From positions 6,758,001 through 6,822,000 of the forward strand of contig NZ_JAGPYQ010000001.1 of assembly GCF_018070025.1 (NCBI RefSeq): DNA of 64,000 nucleotides. Reading direction: 5' to 3'. Position numbers and translations under genes: made by a program. The notes under the pieces were generated by a model that saw only the letters and a list, made by a program, of their open reading frames with translations, ran no database searches and was not told where the DNA came from. Below are positions 42,636 through 51,003 of the stretch, in pieces; position 1 is the first letter of the stretch, and every line of letters begins with the position of its first letter. Source of the stretch: Streptomyces liliiviolaceus (GTDB lineage: Bacteria; Actinomycetota; Actinomycetes; Streptomycetales; Streptomycetaceae).

Positions 42636-43753
42636 TGCTTGACCCGCACCCCACCGGTCACGGTTTCGATTCCATGGGCCACCGCGAGGCGGCTCGCACC
42701 CGCCACGGTGCCGCTGTCGCCGACCATGCTGCTGACCACCTCGGTGGGCCAGCTGAGCCGCGCCAACTCGTCCCGTACACCGGGCAGGAGCTGCGGAAAC
42801 GCGCCGATCGCGCCACCCAGCACGATCAGCCCCGGGTCCAGCACGGCGACCACCGCTGCGGCCAGCCGGCCGATGTCGGCGGCGTGGTGGCCGACCACGG
42901 CACGGGCGGTGGAGTGCCCCTCCTCGGCGAGGGCGAAGAGCCGCTCGGGAGTACGGGGACAGGGGCCGTCGGCGCCGTGCCAGGCCTCCTCGGCCCGGCG
43001 CAGGAGCGAACGGGAACCCATCCGCTCCTCCAGGGCCTCCCGGCGCGGTGCACGGCCGTCGTCCCACGGGTAGGGCAGTCGGGCCAGTTCGCCCGCGGCG
43101 CCGTTCGCGCCGCGCAGCACCCGGCCGCCGATGACGATGCCGAGGCCGATCCCCACACCGATCCGCAGATAGCCGAACGAGTCACGGTCGCGGGCGGCGC
43201 CCTGGTGCAGTTCGGCGAGCGCCGCGCAGTTGACGTTGTTCTCCAGGTGGACGGGGACCTCCGGCGGCAGCGCGACCGCCATGGCGTCGAAGGCGGGGCC
43301 CGCCTTCTCGGTCGCGGGGCGCATACCGGTGCCGTCCCGGTCCCGTGCGGTGACGTCTCCGACGGCCACGACGACGGCGCGCAGCGGGGCTCCGGCGGGC
43401 AGGGCGGCGAGGGCCGCGCGGACCGTGTCGGCGGAGTCCGCCCGCGGTCCGGTGCCCCGGGCGAGCAGGGTGCCGTCCAGGGCGCAGCCGCGTACCTGTG
43501 TGTGGGTGGGGCCGAGATCGACGGCGAGCACGGCGCCCGCGGCCGGGCCCAGGCCGTAGACGGCGGCGGATCGGCCGGTGCCGCCGGAGGCGGTGCCGGA
43601 GCAGGCGGCCAGCCCGGCGCCCTCCAGCTCGGCCACGGCGGTGGAGACGGTCGGTTTGGACAGACCCGCGCCGGCCGCCAGCTGGGGGCGGGTGGCGGTG
43701 CCCGACGCGGCCAGCACGGCGAACACCGCGCGGGCGCTCTCGCTCAGGTTCAT
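42632..43753 (-). CDS. ROK-family transcriptional regulator
   Basis: A 373-residue repressor with an N-terminal winged helix (TRPQLAAGAGLSKPTVSTAV) and a C-terminal sugar-kinase-like ROK domain (AVDLGPTHTQVRG, and HLENNVNCAALAE). The typical zinc-binding Cys cluster of ROK proteins is not evident. ATG at 43753 has GAGGGAGAG just upstream. It likely senses the imported sugar and controls the importer and the divergent kinase. Confidence 0.88.
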   Translation of the reverse strand: MNLSESARAVFAVLAASGTATRPQLAAGAGLSKPTVSTAVAELEGAGLAACSGTASGGTGRSAAVYGLGPAAGAVLAVDLGPTHTQVRGCALDGTLLARGTGPRADSADTVRAALAALPAGAPLRAVVVAVGDVTARDRDGTGMRPATEKAGPAFDAMAVALPPEVPVHLENNVNCAALAELHQGAARDRDSFGYLRIGVGIGLGIVIGGRVLRGANGAAGELARLPYPWDDGRAPRREALEERMGSRSLLRRAEEAWHGADGPCPRTPERLFALAEEGHSTARAVVGHHAADIGRLAAAVVAVLDPGLIVLGGAIGAFPQLLPGVRDELARLSWPTEVVSSMVGDSGTVAGASRLAVAHGIETVTGGVRVKH

Positions 43754-43842
43754 GCTCTCCCTCAGGTCATGCCGTGGCGGTCCGCCGCTCGGGTCCGTCC
43801 GGCCCTCGTCGCAACCGTTGTACGGCATGGGTTCCGCAACCC

Positions 43843-43880
43843 TTGACGCACCCTACTTCGTTAGTTAACTTCCTAACGAA
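43843..43880 (+). promoter_or_regulatory. Promoter overlapped by an inverted repeat, kinase/ROK divergence
   Basis: TTGACG (43843-43848), 17 bp and TAACTT (43866-43871) form a plus-strand promoter. The inverted repeat TTCGTTAG-N8-CTAACGAA (43857-43880) covers its -10 box. A repressor bound here would block the promoter; the ROK protein is the obvious candidate. Confidence 0.65.
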
Positions 43881-44252
43881 CTCGTGCGGTACTCGCCTGC
43901 CGCACTCCCCCGAAGCCCGTCCCGGGGCTTCCCTAGACCGTGTCCGCAACGTCCCGCCGTTCGCCCGGAGGGCGGGTCCCGCGGTGTCCGACGCGTGCCC
44001 TCGGCACGCCGGGCGGAGCCCCTTGTACGGGACGTACTCGGGTCTTCGCCCGGTGCGGCGAGTGGGTCCCCCCAACCGAAACCGGGGGAGCTTGCCAGGC
44101 GTCGCGGGGCGGGGGCACCTCCCTGCCGAAAGCCGGGGCAGGGACTTCGCGGACGCGGCCCGGCCGCTGTTCGCAGGCACGGTTCGCCCGCCGTCCGCTT
44201 CGCCTGCGCGCACCGCGTACTCACGGTGTCGCGCTTCGACGAAAGAGACTCC
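43881..44252. other. 370-bp leader region before the kinase gene
   Basis: Open in the kinase frame from 43884, but the translation is Arg/Pro-rich and unlike the kinase family, so I read it as untranslated leader. It contains a relative of the CCTCCC..GCCGAA..GGGG hairpin element at 44113-44144 and other GC-rich inverted repeats. Confidence 0.5.
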
Positions 44253-45257
44253 GTGCCGGACTTCACGCCTGTCGCCGTCGGTATCGACGTGGGCGGCACC
44301 AAGACACATGTGCGCGCGCGAGCCGGGGGCTACGGGCCCGAGCCCGGCTCCGGGTCCGGCTCCGCGGCTGACCCTGGGGCCGAGCCTGCCGCTGTCTCCG
44401 TGGCTGCCTCTCCGGTTGCCTCTGCGGCTGTCGCGGGCACGGTTGCCGATCACGTGCGCGAGAGCACGGGATGGCGACCGCACGATCCGGCGTCCGCCGC
44501 CGCCTGGCTGGCCGCGCTGATCGACGACGTACTGCCCCGGGGCACCCGCCCGGCGGCGGTGGCCGTCGGCGGGCACGCCTGTGAGACACCCCGCCAGTGC
44601 GAGGAGATCCGCTCCGCTCTCCACGCGCTGTTGCGGGTGCCCTGCCGTGTGGTCGGCGACGCCGAACTCCTCGTCCCCGCGGCGGGTCTGGCCGAGGGCG
44701 TCGGCCTCGTCGCCGGCACCGGCTCGGTCGCGGTGGGGCACCTGCCCGACGGCGCCGGGATCCAGGTGGGCGGCTGGGGCGCGGTGCTCGGCGACGAGGG
44801 CGGGTCGGCCGGTCTCGTGCGTGAGGCCGCGCGGGCCCTGTGGGCGTCCCATGACCGCGGTGAGCCGCCGGACGTCCTCGCGGACCGGCTGACCGCCGCG
44901 TTCGGGGTGCCCGAAGTACCCGCGCTGGGCGCGGCGTTGGAGAGCGCGACCGATGTCTCCGCGGAGTGGGGACGCCATGCCCCCAGTGTGTTCGCGGCGG
45001 CCGAGGAAGGCTCGTCGCTCGCCCGCGCGGTGATCGCCGAGGGCGGCCGGGCGCTGGCGCGGCTCGTCGTACTGCTCGCCGGACGCGGAGTCCCCGTGGA
45101 CGACGTGGTGGTGGCGGGCGGGGCGGTCCTGGGCCGCCCGGTGCTGTACGAGGCGTTCACCGCCGCGCTCGCCGAGGCGTTGCCGTCGGCACGGCCGAGG
45201 CCGCTGCGGGTGCCGCCGGTGGAGGGGGCCGTGGCGCTGGCCAGGGCTCTCCTGTGA
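44253..45257 (+). CDS. BadF/BadG/BcrA-type sugar kinase (N-acetylglucosamine kinase-like)
   Basis: A 334-residue ASKHA-fold kinase. The phosphate-1 motif GIDVGGTKTH is at the N-terminus, followed by LVAGTGSVAVG (phosphate 2) and VVVAGGAVLGRP (adenosine). The family includes N-acetylglucosamine kinases. A Gly/Ser/Ala/Pro-rich insert follows the first motif. GTG at 44253 is chosen, with AAAGAG upstream and conserved sequence beginning at once; in-frame codons reach back to 43884. It probably phosphorylates the sugar brought in by the importer. Confidence 0.8.
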   Translation: MPDFTPVAVGIDVGGTKTHVRARAGGYGPEPGSGSGSAADPGAEPAAVSVAASPVASAAVAGTVADHVRESTGWRPHDPASAAAWLAALIDDVLPRGTRPAAVAVGGHACETPRQCEEIRSALHALLRVPCRVVGDAELLVPAAGLAEGVGLVAGTGSVAVGHLPDGAGIQVGGWGAVLGDEGGSAGLVREAARALWASHDRGEPPDVLADRLTAAFGVPEVPALGAALESATDVSAEWGRHAPSVFAAAEEGSSLARAVIAEGGRALARLVVLLAGRGVPVDDVVVAGGAVLGRPVLYEAFTAALAEALPSARPRPLRVPPVEGAVALARALL

Positions 45258-45393
45258 GGCGCGGCGCGCTGGCCGCCCCCGCCGTGACCGGCAAGGCCGC
45301 ATTCGTCCCGACCGTCCCGATCATCCCGACCGTCATGACTTCAGCACGACCTTCGACACGAACTTCAGCACGATCAGAAGGAGAGGCATTTCC

Positions 45394-47427
45394 ATGCCCG
45401 GTGCGCACCCCCGTCCCCCTCGCGGTAGAGCCGATATCGGTACCGATGCCGATGCCGATGCAGGTACCGATGCCGCTGCCACTGCCGGTATCGACCGGCG
45501 CGTGTTCCTGCGGGGCTCCGTGGGTGTCTCGGCCGGACTGATCGCGGCCCCCGCGGTCGTGGCCTGGCCCGCCACCGCGTCGGCATCGACCCTGACGGCA
45601 CCGACCGCCACGGCCACCACGGCTGCCCCAGCCGCCACCGCGGCGACGAACGCGTCCGCCGCCTTCGTGGACGCGTACACCACGAACGTCCTCGGCAACC
45701 TCACGTCCGAGACCAACGCGGCCGTGCACATCCTCGACGGCTTCGCGCGCGTCTGGAAGACGGGCGCGGCCTGGGACACCGGCACCCCGCTGATGCCCGA
45801 GGTCCTGCGCGCCAACATGCGCTACTGCGCCCGCGTCACCCGGCGCCGCACCGACGCCGAGGCGCGCACCGCCTTCGTCCACGACCGCCAGCACCAGAGT
45901 TACGCGGTGATCGCCGGCCTCGGCCCGCTCGCCGACCTCTACCGGAGCGGGGCGAAGGCCGTCACCGGCATCACCTCGGCGCCGGACGGCATTCCGGCGG
46001 GCCGGATCAACGACACGCTCCCCGCCGACGCGCCCGCGGGCTCCGCGCTGGGCGCCGGTTCGCACAGCTCGGACCTCGGCAAGGTCGCGGAGCTGGTCGA
46101 CACGGTGCGGGGGCCGTTCGCGTCGAGCAACCCGTCCAAACTCGCCTACCAGTACCCGCGTCCGTGGCGCATGACCGAGGGCAGCCGGATCGTCGCCACG
46201 GGCGCGAACGACGAACTGGGCTTCCCCGTCTACGAGTCCGACGTCGTGGTCGTCCCCCAACTGCTGCGGCAGCGTGGCACCGACCCGGCCGACGACGGGG
46301 GTTTCACCAGCGGCCACACGAACGCCTTCTACCTCGCGGCCCTGTCCCTGGCGTACGCGGTCCCGGAGCGGTTCCAGGAGTTGGTGGCCCGTGCCTCCGA
46401 ACTCGCCCACACCCGCGTCGTGTCGGGCATGCACTCCACCGTCGACGTGGTGGGCGGCCGGGTCCTCGCGACGGCTCTCGCGGCGGCGGCGCTCGCCGAT
46501 CCCGCGAACGCCGGCCTGAAGGCGGCGGCGCGGGCCCAGGCCGCGGCGTACTTCCAGGAGCGGACCGGTTCGACCGCGGACACCCTCTACGCCTACGCGC
46601 ATGCGGCGGGCCCGGACACCGACCCGTACGCGGACCGTGCCGCCAACCGGGCTGCTGTCGAACCCCGGTTGACGTACGTGCTGCCCAAGCGGGCCGCGCA
46701 CGGCGCGCACGACCGCATGAGCGTGCCGAAGGGCGCCGAGGTGCTGCTGGAGACGCGGCTGCCCTATCTCTCCGCGGCCCAGCGGCGCGAGGTGCTGCGG
46801 ACGACCGCGCTGCCCGCCGGATACGTCCTGCTGGACGGCTTCGAGAAGTGGGGGCGGCTGAACCTCTTCGCCGCCGCCGACGGGTACGGGGCCTTCGACG
46901 CCGACGCGCACGTCACGCTGGACGCCGCCGCGGGGGGCTTCGGCGCCGCCGACACCTGGCGCAACGACATCGGCGGCCGGGGCGGGCTCGTCAAGCGCGG
47001 CAGCGGAACGTTGTGCCTGGCCGGCGACAACGCGTACACCGGCGGGACCGCGCTGGAGGAAGGCGTCCTCGCGACCGCCTCGGCGTCGGCGCTGGGACAC
47101 GGTGACGTACGGGTCGGGGGCGGGACCCTGCGGGTGGCTTCGCCGCTGCGGGTGCGGGGTGCGTACGCCCAGGCGTCCGGTACGACGCTGGAGGTGACAC
47201 TCACGGGTTCCGGGGCACCGGCGCTCACGGTGGACCGCCGTGTGCTGCTCGACCGGGGCGGCCGTCTCGTCGTCCACCTCGCCGGTTCGTACCGGCCGCG
47301 CCGGGGCACGACCCTTCCCGTGATCGAGACGCGGTCGCTGCGCGGGCGTTTCGCCGAGGTGGTGGTGAACGGCGCCCACACGAAGCCGGTCTTCACATCC
47401 CGGGGCCTGTCAATCCACATCCCATGA
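45394..47427 (+). CDS. Tat-exported PAP2 acid phosphatase with autotransporter-type repeat
   Basis: A 677-residue secreted protein. IDRRVFLRG with a hydrophobic stretch is a Tat signal. The PAP2 phosphatase motifs are in order: KLAYQYPRPWR, FTSGHTNAFY and VVSGMHSTVDVVGG, with the catalytic His in the last two. After residue 500 comes one autotransporter-associated beta-strand repeat (GSGTLCLAGDNAYTGGT ... GTLRVAS). ATG at 45394 has AAGGAGAGG seven bases upstream. The extreme N-terminus is a run of Asp-Ala-Gly repeats coded by GATGCC-like hexamers. Confidence 0.87.
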   Translation: MPGAHPRPPRGRADIGTDADADAGTDAAATAGIDRRVFLRGSVGVSAGLIAAPAVVAWPATASASTLTAPTATATTAAPAATAATNASAAFVDAYTTNVLGNLTSETNAAVHILDGFARVWKTGAAWDTGTPLMPEVLRANMRYCARVTRRRTDAEARTAFVHDRQHQSYAVIAGLGPLADLYRSGAKAVTGITSAPDGIPAGRINDTLPADAPAGSALGAGSHSSDLGKVAELVDTVRGPFASSNPSKLAYQYPRPWRMTEGSRIVATGANDELGFPVYESDVVVVPQLLRQRGTDPADDGGFTSGHTNAFYLAALSLAYAVPERFQELVARASELAHTRVVSGMHSTVDVVGGRVLATALAAAALADPANAGLKAAARAQAAAYFQERTGSTADTLYAYAHAAGPDTDPYADRAANRAAVEPRLTYVLPKRAAHGAHDRMSVPKGAEVLLETRLPYLSAAQRREVLRTTALPAGYVLLDGFEKWGRLNLFAAADGYGAFDADAHVTLDAAAGGFGAADTWRNDIGGRGGLVKRGSGTLCLAGDNAYTGGTALEEGVLATASASALGHGDVRVGGGTLRVASPLRVRGAYAQASGTTLEVTLTGSGAPALTVDRRVLLDRGGRLVVHLAGSYRPRRGTTLPVIETRSLRGRFAEVVVNGAHTKPVFTSRGLSIHIP

Positions 47428-47916
47428 CGCCGACCGCGGCCCGGCGGGGGCCGTTCGCCACGCCCCTTGTGCTTCGTCTACGGCTCGGTGGGGGCTGATC
47501 GCGCAGTTCCCCGCGCCCCTTGCGATTCGTCTGCGGCCTGGTCGAGGCCGTTCGCGCCGTTCCCCGCGCCCCTTGTGCTTCGTCTGCGACCCGGTGGGAG
47601 CTGGTCGCGCAGTTCCCCGCGCCCCTTAAGGGGCAAAAGCAGGGGCGCAGCCCTGTTTTTGAGGGGCGCGGGGAACGGCGCGGCCCACCCCCACCGCCCC
47701 GCACGGGCCCCCTTAGGGGCGCGGGGAACTGCGCGGCTCACCCCCACCGCCCGCAGCCGGAGTCGAACGTCAGCCCCCTTTAGGGGCGCGGGGAACTGCG
47801 CGAACGGCCCCCACCGGCCCGCAGCCGAAAGCTCTTCCGCAGACACCCCAAAGGGGCGCGGGGAACGGCGCGACGGACCCGCACAGACCCGCAGCCGAGA
47901 CCGCCCCCGGAACGGC
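47428..47916. repeat. Seven-copy inverted/direct array of the dispersed GGGGCGCGGGGAACTGCGCG element
   Basis: Three inverted copies (47500-47520, 47553-47574, 47606-47627) face four direct copies (47662-47682, 47715-47735, 47782-47802, 47852-47872). The axis near 47640 has a CCCCTTAAGGGG stem and a GGGGCGCAGCCCTGTTTTT stretch. Spacers share GTGCTTCGTCTGCG or CACCGCCCGCAGCCG. The array lies between two convergent genes and probably serves as a two-way terminator. No gene is seen. Confidence 0.88.
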
Positions 47917-48900
47917 TCAGTGCCCCTCCATCGCCCAAGCCCGGACCCCGTCAGCCCGCGGCACCGCAGCCGCACCCAGCCACCCCGCCACAGCGGCAGC
48001 GATCGGCTGACCCGACTCGATCTGCACGAACCCGAACTGCCCCGACTGATTGCACTCCAGGAACCACCACATCCCCTCGGCATCCTCGGCGAAGTCGAAC
48101 GCTCCGAAGGCCAGCCCGGCCTCCCGGAGATACGTGGTGACGCCCGCCGCGACGGACGACGGCGTGTCCACCGGCTGCCACAGCGCCTCCGAGGGCGCGA
48201 ACCGGACGTCCACCTCGTCGGGGTCGGCGTCCGGCGCGACCGCCTTGCGCGCGGCGAACATCCGCTCGCCGACGCAGGTGAGCCTGATGTCCGCCCGTTT
48301 GGCCACCCGCCGTTGCAGCAGAGTGGGCCCGAACGCGACGGCCGCGAAGTCGGTGTCGGGTGCCACCCGGCTGGTGGGCACCGCCCTGGGCGGTTCCTGC
48401 GGATGCGCGCCCGACACGGGCTTGACCACGAGATCCGGGAAGCGGTCCGCGAAGTCCCGGGCCGCCTGCGGGAACGTCGTGATCAACGTGGCGGGTACGG
48501 GCAGACCGCAGCGCTGCGCCAGGGACAGCTGCCAGGGCTTGTGACGGGCCCGGCGGGCCGCGTCGGGGTGGTTCATCCAGCGTGCGTCGGTGGAGCGCAG
48601 CATGCCGTAGAGCGCCTGCCCGGACTCCTCGGTCAGCCAGTCGGAGGGCTCGGCGGCATGGGAGGCGGCCGCACCGGGCCTGCGGATCCAGACGGACCGC
48701 AGACCGCCCATGCTCACCAGCCTGCCGCCGGCGGACAGATGCCCGCGAAAGGTGCCGCGCACGTACTCTCCGGACAGGGCCACCGGACCGGGAAGATCGG
48801 CGGGATCGAGGCGGACGACCGGGACGGCGCCCCTGTCGAGCTCCGCCACCACCATGTCCGCGGTCACATCCTGTTCGCACGTCAGGATCAGAACCGTCAT
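47917..48900 (-). CDS. tgmB: ATP-grasp ribosomal-peptide maturase
   Basis: A 327-residue ATP-grasp ligase of the TgmB/RimK-like branch. The N-terminal MTVLILTCEQDVTADMVV, the WIRRPG segment, the lysine in DLVVKPVSG and the metal-binding FLECNQSGQFGF near the C-terminus are diagnostic. It uses ATP to join side-chain carboxylates of the precursor to Ser/Thr (ester) or other nucleophiles, as in graspetides. It starts 16 bp after the precursor gene with a weak ribosome site, so coupling is likely. Confidence 0.9.
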   Translation of the reverse strand: MTVLILTCEQDVTADMVVAELDRGAVPVVRLDPADLPGPVALSGEYVRGTFRGHLSAGGRLVSMGGLRSVWIRRPGAAASHAAEPSDWLTEESGQALYGMLRSTDARWMNHPDAARRARHKPWQLSLAQRCGLPVPATLITTFPQAARDFADRFPDLVVKPVSGAHPQEPPRAVPTSRVAPDTDFAAVAFGPTLLQRRVAKRADIRLTCVGERMFAARKAVAPDADPDEVDVRFAPSEALWQPVDTPSSVAAGVTTYLREAGLAFGAFDFAEDAEGMWWFLECNQSGQFGFVQIESGQPIAAAVAGWLGAAAVPRADGVRAWAMEGH

Positions 48901-48916
48901 CGTCGGGGGTCCGAAA

Positions 48917-49108
48917 TCAGTCGTCGAAGTGGGTCTTTGAGCCCGCTGTGGAAGTCGTGGACCCCAACTCCCGCAACACGGCGTAGTCATGCGCGGCCAG
49001 CCGCCCGTCGGGAAACACATTCAATTGCAGTCTGGAGTCATAGGCATACGGAGCGCTGACCTCCAACTGCTGGGCCGGACGGGCGTAGTTGAGCGCGAAC
49101 GGTCGCAT
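48917..49108 (-). CDS. tgmA: ATP-grasp-modified RiPP precursor
   Basis: A 63-residue peptide that matches the putative ATP-grasp-target family: MRPFALNYARP leader start, YAYDSRLQLNVFPDGR, and a C-terminal TTSTAGSKTHFDD core where Thr51, Thr52, Ser53, Thr54, Asp62 and Asp63 are candidate cross-link partners. ATG at 49108 has AAGGAG five bases upstream. The start given by longer open frames (49183) has no support. Confidence 0.9.
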   Translation of the reverse strand: MRPFALNYARPAQQLEVSAPYAYDSRLQLNVFPDGRLAAHDYAVLRELGSTTSTAGSKTHFDD

Positions 49109-49608
49109 CGGTTCTCCTTGCTCGGTGCGGATCCGACCAAGCGGATCGTGACGCTCCGGCGTCACGTTACCTGGCGGGTCCACAGGGCTTCCACGGAGAT
49201 ATACGAATCGAACTGGAGAATGGTTGCCTCACGCTGCGTAGTCATCGGACGGGTACGGTCCGTGACGTGATCCAGCCGCGCCGATCGTCCGTGCACGGGG
49301 CAGCCATTCACCTCTGGAGACGCAGGTCGAAGAGTTACGGATCCGAGGTGGAGCCGCAGTTCAGCGCACTGACGCACACGTTCCTCCGCCGCGCGCCCCG
49401 CACGCCGGTGTGGTGTCCCGGGACCGGTGATGCCTGGGCGCACCGGTCCACGAGCCCTCGTACGGGTCCGGCCGCGGCCGTGAATTTCATTCGGAGGACA
49501 CCCCCCACACAGCTACTCTCGTAGCGCTTCCCGATCTCCACGCCTCATCGCCGACCGCTCGCCGATATCCCTTTTCCGCCGCTTTCAGACCGTCAACCGG
49601 AGGCAGAC
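49109..49608. other. 500-bp gap between tgmA and the serine hydrolase
   Basis: No convincing gene. A hairpin CGTGACGC-TCCG-GCGTCACG (49147-49166) lies 38 bp upstream of the tgmA start and may be an operator or attenuator. The CGGAGG ribosome site of the next gene is at 49598-49603. The stretch should contain both divergent promoters, but I cannot place them with confidence. Confidence 0.45.
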
Positions 49609-50874
49609 ATGGACCAGTTGCAGCAAGAAGTGGATCCGGCGGAAGTCGGTCTGGACCCGGCGGCCCTGGACCGTCTCGACCGGTTCTACGCCCGTCGCGT
49701 GAACGACGGTCTCCTTCCCGGGTACCTCGTTTCCGTGAGTCGTCACGGACGTGTCGCGCATCTCACGTCGTACGGCCTGCGCGACCGGGAGGCCGGCCTC
49801 CCCGTCACCGCCGACACGGTGTGGCGGCTCTACTCGATGACCAAGCCGGTGGCGTCCGTCGCCGCGCTGATGCTCCACGAGGAGGGCCTGCTCGGCCTCG
49901 ACGATCCGGTCTCCCGCCATCTGCCGTCCTTCGCGGACCTCCGGGTCTACGAGAGCGGCACGGGAGACAACCTCAGGACCCGCCCGGCCGACGGCCCGCT
50001 CCTGGTCAGGCATCTGCTGACGCACACCGCGGGCATGACCATCGGCGCCTACCGCACCCACCCCGTGGACGCCCTCTACCGGGCCGCGGGGGTCGAGATC
50101 CAGGCACCGGAGGGCGCGGATCTCGCCGAGGCGTGCGAGCTGTACGCGAGCCTGCCCCTGCAGTTCGAGCCGGGGACCCAGTGGAACTACTCGGTCGCGA
50201 CCAATGTGGTCGGCCGCCTCATCGAGGTGGTGACGGGCCGTCCGCTGGACGCGTTCCTCGCCGAACGGGTCTTCGCGCCCCTGGGGATGACCGACACGGG
50301 CTTCCACGTCTCGGGGGAGCAGGCCGACCGACTGGCGGTCCTCTACCAGGAGAACCCGGAACCCCCGGAGGGACAGGAAGGAGAGGAAGGGCAGGAGGGA
50401 CGGGCCGCCGGGATCACCCCGCTCCCCGGCCCGCCCGTGCACGAGCGCCCACGGCTGCTCTCGTGCAGCAGCGGCCTCGTGGGAACGGCCGGCGACTACC
50501 ACCGCTTCATGGAGTTCCTCCGCCGACGCGGCGAACTCGACGGCGTACGGCTCCTCTCCCCCGACACCGTGGACACCATGACGACGAACCAACTCCCCGC
50601 CGACCTGCACGCCTTCGGCAGCAGGCCGATCCACGGGCAGCCGGACAACGCGGGCCTCGGCTTCGGCCTCGGCGTCTCGGTCGTGGTGGACGCGGACCGC
50701 ACACCGTCCCCGGAGAGCGAGGGCTCGTACGGCTGGAGCGGCGCGGGCGGCACGACCTTCTGGGTCGACCCCCGCAACGACCTGACCGTCCAGTTCATGA
50801 CCCAGGTCCGCCCCGCGGCAACGCTGTCCTTCCACGAACTGAAGAGTTTCGTGCACGAGGCCCTCGAAGGCTGA
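49609..50874 (+). CDS. Serine hydrolase, beta-lactamase class C / esterase family
   Basis: A 421-residue penicillin-binding-protein-like hydrolase. The active-site SMTK tetrad lies in WRLYSMTKPVAS and the second motif is Tyr-Ser-Val in WNYSVATN. GWSGAGGTTFWVDP replaces the KTG motif. No signal peptide is seen, so it is probably a cytoplasmic esterase like EstB. A Glu/Gly-rich patch lies around residues 248-265. CGGAGG is five bases before the ATG. Confidence 0.9.
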   Translation: MDQLQQEVDPAEVGLDPAALDRLDRFYARRVNDGLLPGYLVSVSRHGRVAHLTSYGLRDREAGLPVTADTVWRLYSMTKPVASVAALMLHEEGLLGLDDPVSRHLPSFADLRVYESGTGDNLRTRPADGPLLVRHLLTHTAGMTIGAYRTHPVDALYRAAGVEIQAPEGADLAEACELYASLPLQFEPGTQWNYSVATNVVGRLIEVVTGRPLDAFLAERVFAPLGMTDTGFHVSGEQADRLAVLYQENPEPPEGQEGEEGQEGRAAGITPLPGPPVHERPRLLSCSSGLVGTAGDYHRFMEFLRRRGELDGVRLLSPDTVDTMTTNQLPADLHAFGSRPIHGQPDNAGLGFGLGVSVVVDADRTPSPESEGSYGWSGAGGTTFWVDPRNDLTVQFMTQVRPAATLSFHELKSFVHEALEG

Positions 50875-51003
50875 CAGTCCCGTGCCCCTCCTCCGTGCCC
50901 CGGCCTCGCGGGCAAGGTTTCTGCAAGCGTCCGGCAAGGACACCGTCCGGCCGGGCGGGCAGGACGTCCCCGACGAAATCGGCTGTACGACACGGGGGAT
51001 GTC

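Noticed and set aside
43884..44252. N-terminal extension of the sugar kinase by about 120 residues
   Set aside because: The stretch is Arg/Pro-rich, contains a dispersed hairpin repeat and lies ahead of a typical N-terminal GIDVGGTKT motif, so it is more likely leader sequence.
45157..47379. Minus-strand frame of 740 codons over the PAP2 phosphatase
   Set aside because: Antisense to a gene with Tat signal and complete PAP2 motifs; the frame has no recognisable feature.
47500..47872. CRISPR array
   Set aside because: Repeat copies change orientation, the spacers resemble each other, and no cas genes are near. It is a dispersed intergenic element.
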